A DNA stretch of 64,000 bases from Cryptomeria japonica (Eukaryota > Streptophyta > Pinopsida > Cupressales > Cupressaceae). The notes beneath the pieces were generated by a model, which did not search any database, was not told the origin of the DNA, and saw only the letters and a list, made by a program, of their open reading frames with translations. Where the stretch lies: positions 572,271,241-572,335,240 of the forward strand of contig NC_081410.1 of the NCBI RefSeq assembly GCF_030272615.1, read 5' to 3'. Made by a program: the position numbers and the translations under genes. Below are positions 33,171 to 46,059 of this stretch, piece after piece. The first letter of the stretch is position 1, and every line of letters begins with the position of its first letter.

Positions 33171-34372
33171 CTACTTTTCATTTACCAATGTTGAATCATC
33201 TTCCTTAGTTAGTTTACAGCCAGTCACCATCGGTGTACCAACCGGTTTGCTCTCCTCCATGCCAAAAGTCTTCAATACCTCTTTGACATACTTGGACTGG
33301 GTAATAAAGATACCCTCTTTCATTTGCTGAATTTGTAGACCAATGAAGAATTTTATCTCCCCAATCAGAGACATCTCAAACTCTTTCTTTATTATATCTT
33401 CAAATGCATGGCTCATTCCATCATCTCCTCCAAAGATTATGTCATCTACAAATACTTCACAGATTAGATTCTGATCACCTTTTGATTTCAAGTAGATGTT
33501 GCTATCTTCACTTGTTCTCTGAAATCTAGTCTTCACAAGATGAGAATGTAACCTTTCACACCATGCCCTAGGTTCTTGTTTCAATCCATACAAAGCTTTG
33601 TGTAATCTACACACCATGTTACTATCTTCTGATAGGGCAAACCCTTTTGGTTGCTCTATATATACTTCCTCTTCAAGGATTCCATTCAAGAATGTAGACT
33701 TCACATCCATTTGATATACCTTAAATCCATTAAATTCTGCAAATGCAAGTAACATTCGAACTCCTTCTAGTCTAGCCACAGGGGCAAAGGTTTCTCCATA
33801 TTCTTCTCCCTCATCCTGAGTGTAGCCTTTACATACAGGCCTAGCCTTATTCCTTATAACTGTACCTTCTTCATTTAGCTTATTCCTGAAGACCCATTTG
33901 GTACCTATGACATTTTTGTGTTCTGGTTTGGGTACCAAAGACCATGTTACTTTCTTTTCTATCTAGTCTAGCTCCTCTTCCATTGCTTTAACCAGTCTTC
34001 ATCTATAAGTGCTTCTCTGGAAGTCTTGGGTTCTAATTCAGAAATAATGCAGGATTTTTCTTTAACTTTTATTCTTGTGAGTATCCCTGCATCTTTATCT
34101 CCTATGATCTGCTTCAGATCATGATGCAATTTCACATCTCTAGGATTGACTCTAGCTGGTTCTTCTTGCTTTTCCTCTTCTCTTTCTACTCCATCTTCTT
34201 TTTCTCCTACCACAACTTCTACCGGTATAGGGATGTTGAGATATTTGCTTATTTCTTTTGTAACCAGTTCCCAAAAATCTATTCTTGGTTCACCTTCCAC
34301 TTGCTCGTTGTTGGTTCCCTCAGATTTCTCAGGAGATTCATCAACCTTGACATTGATGTTCTTAACAATCTT
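33171..34372 (-). pseudogene. C1 integrase tail and reverse transcriptase
   Basis: 34,300-33,968 is the acidic linker (EKEDGVEREEEKQEEPARV) with the RT entry after it. 33,938-33,171 is an uninterrupted RT: KNVIGTKWVFRNKLNEEGTV, GYTQDEGEEYGETFAPVAR, GFKVYQMDVKSTFLNGILEE, CRLHKALYGLKQEPRAW, catalytic FVDDIIFGGDDG, and FFIGLQIQQMKEGIFITQS. It is the best preserved RT in the window. Confidence 0.92.
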
Positions 34373-35249
34373 CTAAATTCTATTATTATAGCACTTGAGG
34401 GCTTTTCTCTTATTGCAATATCCTAGAAATATTCCTTCATCATATTTAGCATCAAATTTGCTCAAATGCTGACCTCTCTTGATATAGCACTTACTCCCAA
34501 ATACCTTAAAGTAACTCACACTGGGAGTCTTCCCAATCCAGTACTCATAAGGGGTTTTATCTTTGCCTTTCTTGATAAGTACTCGGATCATTGTATAGAC
34601 TGCAGTGCTCATCGCTTCTCTCAAAAAAGTGTGAGCAACCTTTCCTTAGATCAGCATTGTTCTCGCTACTTCAACTATAGTCTTGTTATTCCTTTCTGCC
34701 ATGTCATTCTGTTGTGTTGTTCTAGGGGTAGATAGTTGCCTCTTGATGTTGATCTCTTCATAGTACTTGTTGAACTCATTAGAAGTGAATTCTCCTCCTT
34801 GATGAGTTCTTAGGCACTTTATCCTTTGGCCACTTTCCTTTTCTACTAATTCTCTGAAGGCTTTGAATTTTCCAAATGCTTCAAACATGTCTTTCAAGAA
34901 TGTGACCCACATCATTCTTGAGAAGTCATCAGTAAAAATAATAAAATACCTATCTCCCTGAATACTTCTAGTTTTCATAGGACCACACAAATCAGTATGC
35001 ACAAGATCAAGTAAATTCTCTACTGAAAAATACTTACCTTTAAAAGTTGAGGAATACATCTTCCCAAGTTGACATCCTCTGCACAAATAATTCTTAGGTT
35101 TGTTCAGAAAAGGTAATCCTCTTACCGCCTTGATCTTACTAGCTTTAACAATATTGTTAAAGTTCATATGATAGAGTCTCCTATGCCATATCCAACTATC
35201 ATCAAACTTATCCATTAGACACTGACTAATCTTGGCATTCAAATGAAAT
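34373..35249 (-). pseudogene. C1 integrase
   Basis: 35,242-34,646 holds the HHCC finger (WIWHRRLYHMNF, LCRGCQLGKM), LVHTDLCGPMKTRSIQGDRY, FTDDFSRMMWVTFLKD and the AERNN motif with the catalytic Glu. The second catalytic Asp is replaced: LRTHQGGEF where LRTDxGGEF is expected. C2 has the same His. 34,624-34,373 carries DKTPYEYWIGKTPSVSYFKV and GSKCYIKRG in another frame. Confidence 0.9.
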
Positions 35250-36599
35250 AGGTTACCTCTGGTCTGCTTACCAATGGCAATAAGTTCACCACTCTTTCCA
35301 ATTATACTAGAGATTCCACCTTTGAACTTCAGAGTGAGTCCTTTGTCATTCAGCTGAGCAACAGTTAAAAGGTTATGCTTTAGACCTTCTACCCAATAGA
35401 CATCATCTGCACTGCTTTGTCCATTCAGTGAGATGGATCCTTTATCTTTTATCGAGTTTGGTGCATTATTGCCAAATATGACAATACCTCAATCATATTC
35501 TTCTATAGACAGAAACTTTCTCCAGTCACCAGTCATGTGCTGAGAACAACTATTATAAATAATCCACTCATTGGAGTTATAAATACAAGAGACAAGTGTT
35601 TTCTTGTCAGACACTTCTTCCTTTACAACTACAAGCACTATATCATCACTCTTTCCATCCTCTGATTCTTCATTAGTAACACCTTCATCTACAACAACAC
35701 GACAATTTCTCCTATTTTCTCGATTATACTTTCTAAACCTCTCCGGTTTATCCTTATTATCACTGTTAGGACAATTAACAGCTATATGTCCTATCTTGTT
35801 ATAGGAAAAACATTTTAAAGGATGATTACCTCTATATTTACCAGTTCCTTTCGGAAGTCTTTTAGCAAGAAGAGCTTCAAACTCCATCAGAATTTCTTCA
35901 TCATCCATACCTCTGCTTTGCATGGATTCATAAATGGTACTTGCTTCTTTTCCTTTTCTGGTTGGTGCAACAGATGCTCTAAAGGCTGACTCAGTCTTCT
36001 GAACACTATCATCATAGTTATTCAACTCATATGCAGACAACTTTGCAGTGATAGTCTAAGGATACCTTGGTTTTATCGATAGACCTTAGTTCCTGCATAG
36101 TAGCAACTTTGATTTCATAGATCGATAATAATGATCTCAAAACTTTACTAACAACGGTGGCATCCTCAATCGTTCCACTAGTGCTTTTGATATCTCCAAC
36201 CACAGTCTTAATCCTAATGCCATATTGCGGAATGGTCTCTCCTTTAACCATCCTCATGTCTTCAAATTTTCCTTTAAGGCTCTCTTCCTTAGCTTCCTTT
36301 ACATGCTCATCACCACCATAAATGGTTTCCAGTGCATCCCATACATCCTTAGGAATGTCCTTGTCTTCTACATCAATAAACTTAATATCTGACAGGCTAC
36401 TGGTAAAGGCTTCCATGACTTGCCCATTTTCTTGAATCTCTCTCTTTTGATCATCGGTCAAAGTTCTAGTGGGAATAACATAGGAATTCTCAACATAGCT
36501 CCAATGTTGAGCACCCATACTCTTGATGTAAATATTCATTCTATCCTTCCATATCTTGAAGTTATCTCTATCAAACTTAGGACCTTCCCTCTTCATCAT
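35250..36599 (-). pseudogene. C1 gag and protease
   Basis: Start at 36,599 (MMKREGPKFDRDNFKIWKDR) and a 190-residue UBN2-type gag N-terminus, then a frameshift near 36,040. 36,040-35,489 has FEALLAKRLPKGTGKYRG, a knuckle CFSYNKIGHIAVNC that has lost its second Cys, and the protease block WIIYNSCSQHMTGD, in which the catalytic Asp of WIIDSGCS is replaced by Tyr. Protease is therefore inactive in C1 but the motif is intact in C2. Confidence 0.9.
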
Positions 36600-36670
36600 T
36601 ACAACAAGATCTTTTACCTCAAGCAGCTAAGCTTATATCACCGAGGACCTGGAGTTGCTTTGGTACCATT

Positions 36671-38105
36671 TGTTGTATAATGATGAACAATAGATACCCT
36701 AACTGGTACTGAGAGATGGGGTGAATCAATATAGACAAAAACTTTCTCAACAACTTATCAAGTTAAAACAAAACCAACCGGTTGTCTTCATCACTGAACT
36801 TAACCATGGCAATACTGGTTAAACACTATAAGATTTCAAACAACATAAACTGATAAGTCTAATCACTTCAAATACATTCAATACTTGATAACAACTTCAC
36901 CCATAAACATATGCTTGTGGTATAAAAATAATACCATAACCTAATAGCTCTGCATGCATAATTACTAAAACACAGAATACTTAATCATCACATGAAAAAT
37001 GTACAACTCATGACACACAGATTTTTCACTTGGAAACCCAAATGGGAAAAACCACGGTGGGGATGAATACCCACAAGCTTGTTTTGAACTCTTTTGAAGC
37101 TCGCTCTGTTAGGAGCCTAGTTCCATTAAAGACTTTAAAATAAGTTTCTACTAGGAACCGATCCTATTAAAGATCACCTTGTTAAGGGATGGCTATATAC
37201 CCTGTTAAAGGTTTAAACCTTGTTAGAGGTTACCTCACTAGAGGATTTGAAGAACTCAATGATCTTGAGTCACCCGGTTAAAGGATTTACAATAAGCCTG
37301 TTAAAGATACCTGATAAAGTGATTTTCAACCTATTGAAATGGTTAGAAGAAAATAGGTAAAACTATGATCTGATAAAAACACTACATGCCAAGGTAGATC
37401 CTTTTCAATTCCTCTCTTCTGCAATCACACTCTATAGATTTCCTCTTATTGGTCTGGCAATTATCTCATCGCTCGGATACATACACAACATTTGCCAAAA
37501 ACAAACCATAACAAACATCATTGACCTTATAGACAACAATTAGATCGGTAGCATAAACCCTAAACCCTAAGAAGCTTAGGTTTACAATACAAGCGGTCCA
37601 ATCCTGACCATCCAAACACTTTCCATAGAGAAATACAATTTCAAACATATCACAAGACAATCTTCATCGTCCATTCTTCACTGCATATGGGAATCGGTAA
37701 CCCATCACACCTTCTTCTCATACCGCTAAGAAGAATGATCATTCCCGAGGTAGATGTTTAATGCAGTTGATATTCTCATGCAAGATCCTCAAGGAAATCT
37801 TTCACGTGCACAAATCTGATGTGGCACCTCAATCTCATTCACATCTCATAGCTAATTCATCACAGAGTATCATCAGTTGCACCGCACAAGCTGGATTGCC
37901 AAACTGGAAACCCTAGAGCTGAGACTACCAATAGGTAGTCACGTTTAGTGAAACCTTGACACTGGTTCACTTACAAATCTCCATACCAGCTAACCATCTT
38001 CTTCCAATCTGCATACCGGTTCACTTTCACTTATTGACATCAATGACAACATACATTATCATCATATCATCATGTCAGTTCATCGTATGCCAACAAAATC
38101 TAACA
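36671..38105 (-). repeat. C array LTR 2, shared by C1 (5') and C2 (3')
   Basis: 1,435 bp, tgttgtataatgatg to aaaatctaaca. To its left is the C1 PBS (minus strand aatggtaccaaag, two changes from the usual attggtatcagag; 36,656-36,670). To its right is the C2 PPT complement. Neither side has a target-site duplication, as expected for a shared LTR. Confidence 0.93.
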
Positions 38106-38361
38106 ATCTCCCCCTTTGGCATTGATGGCAATACTTAGTGTAGCATTGCAATTGAAAACATCATAGACTAGTGTATTTGCATTGTCATATATCTTCTCCC
38201 CATTCATCATTTCTCTTCTCCCCCTTTGACAACAATGCCAAAGTGGAGGCACAAGCTTCCAAACTCCACTATGTTGCTCCCCCTATGGAGTAGCATCCTT
38301 TAACACATCAATCCTACAATATTTGAAACTATAGTTCCTGACTGATGTGGAGAAAACAACT
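38106..38361 (-). other. C2 PPT and 3' UTR
   Basis: Reverse complement of the priming tract (atctccccctttggcatt) at 38,106, further tracts near 38,216 and 38,277. No coding sequence. Confidence 0.75.
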
Positions 38362-39277
38362 TTAGTTGACTTTATGAAGGGATAGAACCCCTAATTCACC
38401 TCTCAAATAGGTAAATGTATTCTTTGGTAAGGGCTTAGTGAATATATATGCTAGCTGCTCCTTACTGGAAACATGTTGAAGTACAACTTCCTTATTCTAA
38501 ACTTTCTCTCTCAAGAAGTGATATTTAAGCTCAATGTACTTGGTTCTAGCATGCAATACCAGATTCTTGGAAATATTTATTGCACTTGTGTTGTCACAAA
38601 ATATAGTCATTGGTTCCGATACAAGTACTTTGAAACTTTCCAATACATGTTTCATCCAAATTGCTTGAGTGCAGTTCATAAATGCTGCCACATATTCTGC
38701 TTCAGCTATAGATTGGGAAGTATAGCTCTACTTCTTACTCATCCATGATACTAGTCTTCCACTGAGAAAGAACACTCCACTGGTTCTGCTCTTTCGGTCA
38801 TTCATATTACCTACCCAATTGGCATCATATACACTTTGAGATTGAAGTCACCATTATATGGATACCACAATCCATAGTCAATTGTTCTTTTCAGATATCT
38901 AAGAATCCTCTTGACTGCTACCAAGTGGGATTCTCTTGGACACTTCTAAAATGAGCTGCTATGCCCACTACATGAGCAATATCTGGTCTATTGTACACCA
39001 CATAGTGCAGCTTACCGATCATTGACCGGTACTCCTTTTCATTTACCAATGTTGAATCATCTTCCTTAGTCAGTTTACAGCCGGTCACCATCAGTGTACC
39101 AACTGGTTTGCTCTCCTCCATGCCAAAAGTCTTCAATACCTCTTTGACATACTTGGACTGGGTAATAAACATACCCTCTTTCATTTGCTGAATTTGTAGA
39201 CCAATGAAGAATTTTATCTCCCCAATTAGAGACATCTCAAACTCTTTCTTCATTATATCTTCAAATCCATGGCTCAT
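38362..39277 (-). pseudogene. C2 RNase H and end of RT
   Basis: 39,277-38,918 reads FEMSLIGEIKFFIGLQIQQM, EGMFITQSKYVKEVLKTFGM, KEYRSMIGKLHYVVYNRPDI. The RNase H core near 38,700-38,900 is disrupted by small deletions and stops. 38,691-38,497 reads FCDNTSAINISKNLVLHART and KYHFLREKV, then a TAG. More decayed than C1. Confidence 0.85.
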
Positions 39278-40239
39278 TTCATCATCTCCTCCAAAGATTA
39301 TGTCATCTACAAATACTTAAGAGATTAGAATCTAATCACCTTCTGATTTCAAGTAGATGTTGCTATCTTCACTTGTTCTCTAAAATCCAATCTTCACAAG
39401 ATGAGAATGTAACCTTTCATACCATGCCCTAGATTCTTGTTTCAATCCATACAGAGCATTTTGTAATCTACACACCATGTTACTATCTTCTGATACGGAA
39501 AACCTTTCTGGTTGCTCTATATATACTTCCTCTTCAAGGATTCCATTCAAGAATGTAGACTTCACATCCATCTGATATACTTTAAATCCCTTAAATGCTG
39601 CAAAAGCAAGTAACATTCGAACTCCTTCTAGTCTAGCCACAGGGGAAAAGGTTTCTCCATATTCTTCTCCCTCCTCCTGAGCATATCCTTTGCATACAAT
39701 CCTAGTCTTGTTCCTTATAACTGTACCTTCTTTATTTAGCTTATTCCTGAAGACCCATTTGGTACCTATGACATTTTTGTGTTCTGGTCTGGGTACCAAA
39801 GACAATGTTACATTATTTTCTATCTAGTCTAGCTCCTCTTCCATTGCTTTAACCCAGTCTTCATCTGTAAGTGCTTCTCTGGAAGTCTCAAGTTCTAATT
39901 CAGAAATCATGCAAGAGTTTTCTTTAACTTTTCTTTGTGTGAGTATCCCTGCATTTTTATCTCCTATGATCTGCTTCGGATCATGATGCAATTTCACATA
40001 TCTAGGAATGACTCTAGCTAGTTCTTCTTGCTTTTCCACTTCTCCTTCTTCTCCATCTTCTTCTTCTCCTACCGCAGTATCTACTGGTACATGAATGTTG
40101 AGATATTTGCTTGTTTCTTTTGTAACCGGTTCCCAAAAATCTATTCCTGGTTCACCTTCCACATGCTCATTACTGGTTCCCTCAGATTTCTTAGGAGATT
40201 CATCAACCTTGACATTGATGCTCTTAACAATCTTCTAAG
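39278..40239 (-). pseudogene. C2 linker and reverse transcriptase
   Basis: 40,162-39,824 is the acidic linker (VGEEEDGEEGEVEKQEELAR) ending in DEDWVKAMEEELD. 39,805-39,380 carries KNVIGTKWVFRNKLNKEGTV, YAQEEGEEYGETFSPVARLE and YGLKQESRAWYERL. Two stops lie between this and the catalytic FVDDIIFGGDDEMSH near 39,270-39,310. Confidence 0.88.
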
Positions 40240-41103
40240 TTCTATTATTGTAGCACTTGAGGGATTTTCTCTTAGTGGAATGTCCTAGAAATATTCCTTC
40301 ATCATATTTAGTATCAAATTTGCTCAAATTCTCACCTCTCTTGATATAGCACTTACTCCCAAATACCTTAAAGTAACTCATTGTGGGAATCTTTCTAGTC
40401 TAGTACACATAAGGGTTTTATCTTTTCCTTTCATGATAAGTACCCGGTTCATTGTATAGACTGCAATGCTCGCTGCTTCTCTCCAAAAAGTGTGAGCAAC
40501 CTTTCCTTGGATCAGCATTGTTCTTACTACTTCAACTACAGTCCTGTTATTCCTTTCTGCCATGTCATTTTGTTGTGGTGTTCTAGGGGTAGATAGTTGC
40601 CTCTCGATATTGATCTCTTCACAGTACTTGTTGAATTCATAAGAAGTGAATTCTCCTCCTTGATGAGTTCTTAGGCACTTTATCCTTTGGCCACTTTCCT
40701 TTTCTACTAATGCTTTGAAGGCTTTGAATTTTCCAAATGCTTCAGACTTGTCTTTCAAGAATGTGACCCACATCATTCTTGAGAAGTCATCAATAAAAAT
40801 AAGAAAATACCTATATCCCTGAATACTTCTAGTTTTCATAGGACCACACAAATCAGTATGCACAAGATCAAGTAAATTCTCTACTGAAAAAGACTTACCT
40901 TTAAAAGTTGAGGAAGACATCTTCCCAAGTTGACATTCTCTGCACAAAGAATTCTTAGGTTTGTTCAGCAAAGGTAATCCTCTTACCGCCTTGATCTTAC
41001 TAGCTTTAACAATAAGGTCAAAGTTCATATGATAGAGTCTCCTATGCCATATCCAACTGTCATCAAACTTAGCCATCAGACACTGACTAATCTTGGCATT
41101 CAA
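40240..41103 (-). pseudogene. C2 integrase
   Basis: 41,103-40,378: HHCC finger (WIWHRRLYHMNF, LCRECQLGKM), LVHTDLCGPMKTRSIQGYRY, FIDDFSRMMWVTFLKDKSEA, LRTHQGGEFTSYEF with His in place of the second catalytic Asp, STPRTPQQNDMAERNN with the Glu. A longer intact stretch than C1, followed by a frameshift near 40,400 before the YFKV..GSKCYIKRG part. Confidence 0.9.
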
Positions 41104-42462
41104 CTAAAATAGGTTACCTCTAGTCTACTTACCAGTGGCAATAAGTTCACCACTCTTTCCAATTATACTGGAGATTCCACCTTTGAACTTCTGAGCGAGT
41201 CCTTTGTCATTCAGCTGAGCAACAGTTAAAAGGTTATGCTTCAGACCTTCTACCTAATAGACATCATTTGCACTGCTTTGTCCATTCAGTGAGATGGATC
41301 CTTTACCTTTTACCAAGTTTTGTGCATCATTGCCAAATCTGACAACACCTCCATCATATCCTTCTACAAATAGAAACTTTCTCCGATCACCAGTCATGTG
41401 GTGAGAACAACCACTATCAATAATCCACTCATTGGAGTTGTCAACACAAGAGACAAGTGATTTCTTGTCAGACACTTCTTCCTTTACAACTACAAACACT
41501 ATATCTTCACTCTCTTCATCCTTCGATTCTTCATCAGTAACACCTTCATCTACAACAACATGACAATTTCTCCTATTTCCTCCATTATACTTTCTAAACC
41601 TCTCTGGTTTATCCTTATTATCGCTGTTAGGACAATTTAGAGCTATATTTCATATCTTGTTGTAGGAAAAACATTTTAAAGGAAGCTTACCTCTATACTT
41701 ACTAGTTCCTTTCCAAAGTCTTTTAGCAAGAAGAGCTTCAAACTCCATCAGAATTTTTTCATCATCCATACCTCTTATTTGCATGGATTCATAACTGGTA
41801 CTTGCTTCTTTTCCTTTTTTGGTTGGTGCAACAGATGCTCTAAAGGCTGACTCAATCTTTTGAACACTGTCATTAGAGCTATTCAACTCATATGCAGTCA
41901 ACTTTGCAATGATAGAGTCTAAGGATACCTTGGTTTTATCGATAGACCTTAGTTCCTACATAGTAGCAACTTTGATTGCATAGATTGGTAACAATGATCT
42001 CAAGACTTTACTAAAAATGGTGGCATCCTCAATCATTCCACTAGTGCTTTTGATATCTCTAACCAAAGTCTTAATCCTAATGCCATATTACTGAATGGTC
42101 TCTCCTTCAACCATCCTTATGCCTTCATATTTTTCTCTAAGGCTCTCTTCCTTAGCTTCCTTTACATGCTCATCACCACCATAAATGGTTTCTAGTGCAT
42201 CCCATACATCCTTAGGAGTGTCCTTGTCTTATACATCAATAAACTCAATATCTGATAGGCTACTAATAAGGGCTTCCATGACTTGCCCATTTTCTTGAAT
42301 CTCTCTCTTCTGATCATCGGTTAAAGTGCCAGTGGGAATAACATAGGCATTCTCAACATAGCTCTAGTGTTGAGCACCCATACTCTTGATGTAAATCTTC
42401 ATTCTATCCTTCCATATCTTGAAGTTATCTCTATTGAACTTAGGACCTTCCCTCTTCATCAT
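41104..42462 (-). pseudogene. C2 gag and protease
   Basis: Start at 42,462 (MMKREGP). The gag N-terminus is broken by several stops between 42,380 and 41,900. 41,901-41,650 has FEALLAKRLWKGTSKYRG and the start of the knuckle CFSYNKI. 41,499-41,254 has the intact protease motif DSGCSHHMTGDRRKF and KGKGSISLNGQSSANDVY. Confidence 0.88.
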
Positions 42463-42533
42463 TACAATAGGATCTTTTCCCTCAAGCGGTTAAGCTTATA
42501 TCACCAAGGCCCTGGAGTTGCTCTGATAACAAT

Positions 42534-43341
42534 TGTTGTATAGTGATGAACAATAGATACCCTAACTAGTACTGAGAGGTGGGGGTTGAATCAATACAAA
42601 AAAAACCTTTCTCAACAACTTATCAAGTTAAAACAAAACCAACTAGTTATCTTCATCACTGAACTTAACCATGGCAATAGCGGTTAAACACTATAAGACT
42701 TCAAACAACATAAACTGATAAGTATCATCACTTCAAATACATTCAATACTTGATAACAACTTCACCCATAAACATATGCATGTGGTATACCAGTAATACC
42801 ATAACCTAATAGCTCTGCATGCATAATTACTAAAACACAAAATACTTAATCATCGCATTAAAAATGAACAACTCATGACACACAGATTTTTCATGTGGAA
42901 ACCTAAATGGGAAAAACCATGGTGGTGATGAATACCCACAAGCTTGTTTTGAACTCTTTTGAAGCTCGCTCTGTTAGGAGCCTAGTCTGGTTAAAGACTT
43001 TACAATAAGGTTCTGCTAGGAACCGATCCTGTTAAAGATCACCTGGTTAAGGGATGGCTATATACCCTGTTAAAGGTTGAAACCCTGTTAGAGGTTACCT
43101 CACTAGAGGATTTGAAGAGCTCAATGATATTGAGTCACCCGGTTAAAGGATTTACAATAAGCCTATTAAAGCTACCCGATAAAGGGATTTTCCAGCTGTT
43201 GAATGGTTAGGAGACAACAAGTAAAACTATGATGTGATCACAACACTACATGCCAAGGCAGAACCTTTTTAATTCCTCTCTTCTGCAATCACACTTTATA
43301 GTGTTCCTCAGATTGGTTTGGCAAGTATCTCATCACTCGGA
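42534..43341 (-). repeat. C array LTR 3, part next to C2 (5' LTR of C2)
   Basis: Begins tgttgtatagtgatg; the C2 PBS (minus strand attgttatcagagc) is at 42,520-42,533. Hairpin string at 42,968-43,190. Cut at 43,341 by A', with tcgga at 43,337-43,341; continues at 47,115. Total 1,439 bp. Confidence 0.92.
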
Positions 43342-44397
43342 TGTTAGGTCTCAGAGACAGCTGAAAGGGGGGGGGGGGGTGAATCAGTTGTCTAATAAAT
43401 TCAAACCAAAAACAACTTAACCAACTTAATGCTTAATACCGGTAAACCAATTAAGTATGTCGGTAAACAGTTTTAATAGTTAATTGCTATACCAGTAAAG
43501 ATTAATGCATGAAACATAAACACAAAGTCATCCACAACACATAACCCCAATATTTGTATGTGGAAACCCTATAAGGGGAAAAACCACGATGGGAAACCTT
43601 ACCCACAATCAGATGATACTACTATAGATAGTACGTGTACATAAATGGGGTTTGCACATGCAAAAAGGCCAACAACCTAGAGCTCATTGCTCAATCACAA
43701 AATGGGAGTCACACTAACTACAGTTGGATGGTTAAATCCAATAAGAATATACTGCATAAAATAGCATCTTCATATGCTAGATTTAGTACCGGTGTAATGC
43801 TGATATACTTTCACAAAAACCTAGCTTCAACTTCAAATGATGTCTGCGTGTATTGCACTGCTTAATCTCACATATACCTTCACACAATTCTTTTTGCATT
43901 CCACACTTGGTCTTACAAATAAGATCTTACATTGATACCATAACCTAAGACCAATTTTAGTAGGTCGACTCTACAAGATATTACAATAAAAAATATTTTA
44001 CAAACAATATAATATCCAATGCAATAACCAATTGAACATGTTGGCTTAATGCATTTACAACAATAATTAATCATCTCCATAGCATGCCATGCTGATCTAG
44101 AAAAGATAAACCTGCCAGTGTAACCCTAGACCTATTTGCCGATAAAAGAAAATATGCAAATATGAATATACCAATGATTAATTCATTAAGATAAGATGTC
44201 CACATGATGTCTTTGATATTACCTAGTGTTTTCCATATCATTCCAAGTGCCGATGATCATTATATCCTACTGGTGAACCATATACCAGTAACTGTGCAAT
44301 AGTTACTTGCTTGCTAGTGAATGTTGTTGGATCTCCAAAGTGCTAGTGTTTTAGTAGGTGTTGACATCAATGACAAAACCATACCAAAATACCAACA
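43342..44397 (-). repeat. A' 3' LTR
   Basis: 1,056 bp, plus strand tgttaggtctcagag to aataccaaca. A 12-base poly-G run lies at about 43,367. It is followed not by the expected PPT and pol end but by ttgga and more flank-like sequence. Confidence 0.92.
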
Positions 44398-44434
44398 TTG
44401 GATACACACACAACATTTTCCAACAACAAACAAT
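44398..44434. other. 37-bp filler copied from the flanking C LTR
   Basis: The stretch starting ttggatacacacac and ending caacaacaaacaat matches the sequence right of the other A' LTR (47,115-47,150), including the derived acattttcc where the other C LTRs read acatttgcc (31,617; 37,489). It joins pol sequence at 44,435 without a clear long homology. Confidence 0.85.
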
Positions 44435-46003
44435 TTTAGGTAAATCTGTAACTACCTTAGTAGTAGTGATCTTTACCATGCAATCACAGTTTACATGATA
44501 GAGTCATTTATGCCATAGCTAACTTTCATCTATATGTGCAATCAAGCATGTCTTTTCATTGTTATTCAAATGAAAGATATTACCTCTATTTTGATTACCT
44601 GTTGTAATTTCCAAACCAGTTCTATTCATGATTTTGCATTTTCAATTTTTAAATTGTAACTAAAATCCTTTCTCAACTAATTGACCAACACTTAAAAGAT
44701 TATGCTTTAATCCTTCAACATAGTAAACATTGTCAGTGTTATGCTTACCATCAAGAGATATTGTACCCTTACCTTTGATTGAACAAACTTTTTCATCTCC
44801 AAATCTTACTAAACCTCCATTGTATTCTTCAAAGTTCAAGAATTTACCTTTGTCTCCTATCATATGAAGTGAGCATCCTGAGCCAATGATCCATTCATCC
44901 TTTACTTCAACTTTAGCTGCTAGGGCTTGTTCTACTGGTTGAGTAGTAGGTGTCGGTTGATCTTCTATAATAGAAACAAAAACCCATCCATTGTCTGCTG
45001 GATCAGAATCATCAGTCACACCTTCATCAACAATGTAACAAGATTTGTCTTTATTCTTCTTAAATCTATATCTCTGATATTCAGTATTAGGTTTGTATGT
45101 TCTTCTAGCTTCTTCTCTTAGTCTAGCATGTCTATCGGGGCATCTCAAAGCCATACGACCAATCTTATTGCAGTTAAAACATTTAAAGGTTGTGTTACCT
45201 TCATACTTACTTCCAACTGGACCTTTAGGCATTTTCCTTGCAAACAGTGCTTCAAGTTCTTCAAGTTCTTCATTTTGTTTCCTGCTTTCTTCAAGTTCTC
45301 TTGCATAAAAGGCTTTCCAATCAGATTTGTCAAATGATGGAGCAGATGATGTTGATGCTTTAAAGATTAAATCTATCTTTATAGTAGCAATAGGACCAAA
45401 TTCTTCAATTTCAAAAGTTGAAAGTTTCCCAATCAATGTATCCCTAGTTACTGATGTATTAGGCATTGTTCTCAACTCATTTATAGCAGTAACCTTCATT
45501 TTATATGCCGGTGGCAATCCCCTTAAAAATTTTGAAACAATTTCATCCTCACTCAAGGTTCCTCCACAACATTTAATACCCAAAATAATTTCATTTACTC
45601 TTTCCATAAAAGTAGAAATCCTTTCATCTTCTTCCATTTTCAGATATTCATACCTGACCCAGAAGCTTTCAAGTTTTGCAATTTTGACTATGGAATCTCC
45701 TTCATTCAATGTTTCCAAATGATCCCAAATAGCTTTAGCAGTAGACCTATCTAATAGTCCCATGATTTTTTGATCTGATAATGCACTCAAAAGTGCTTCT
45801 CTTGCTTTGCAATCATTTTCCTCATCTTTTGTCAAGTTAGCTGGACTGGGCTGACCCAGTACAGTAGCAGTATAACCATTCTTTGTAACTTCCTAGATGT
45901 CTTTTCCAATGCAATTCAGATGTGTCTCCATTCTGATATTCCATATCCCATAGTTGGTTCCATCAAGTTTAGGACTGTCCTTCCTAAAATAGTCAGTAGA
46001 CAT
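44435..46003 (-). pseudogene. A' gag, protease and start of integrase
   Basis: Start at 46,003 (MSTDYFRKDSPKLDGTNYGI); one stop near 45,896, then 45,835-44,660 is open for 391 residues: UBN2-type gag (IWDHLETLNEGDSIVKIAKL, FMERVNEIILGIKCCGG, SKFLRGLPPAYKMKV), a Glu-rich coil, the knuckle CFNCNKIGRMALRC (the His is Arg), and the protease WIIGSGCSLHMIGD with the catalytic Asp changed to Gly. 44,640-44,435 has the GAG-pre-integrase finger WLWHKRLYHVN and then ends at the filler. Confidence 0.9.
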
Positions 46004-46059
46004 TGGATCTCCTCAAGTTGTTAAACTTTTGCAAAAGAGGACTAGGCTCTGATACCAAT

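Noticed and set aside
36671-38105. Two separate C insertions side by side
   Set aside because: There is only one LTR between the internal regions and no target-site copies next to it; the TSD is at the outer ends only.
43342-44397. Left A' LTR as an independent solo LTR with its own TSD (tcgga/ttgga)
   Set aside because: The 37 bp after it carry the derived acattttcc of the right flank and then run into the pol of the same family, so copying during repair of one A' insertion explains it better.
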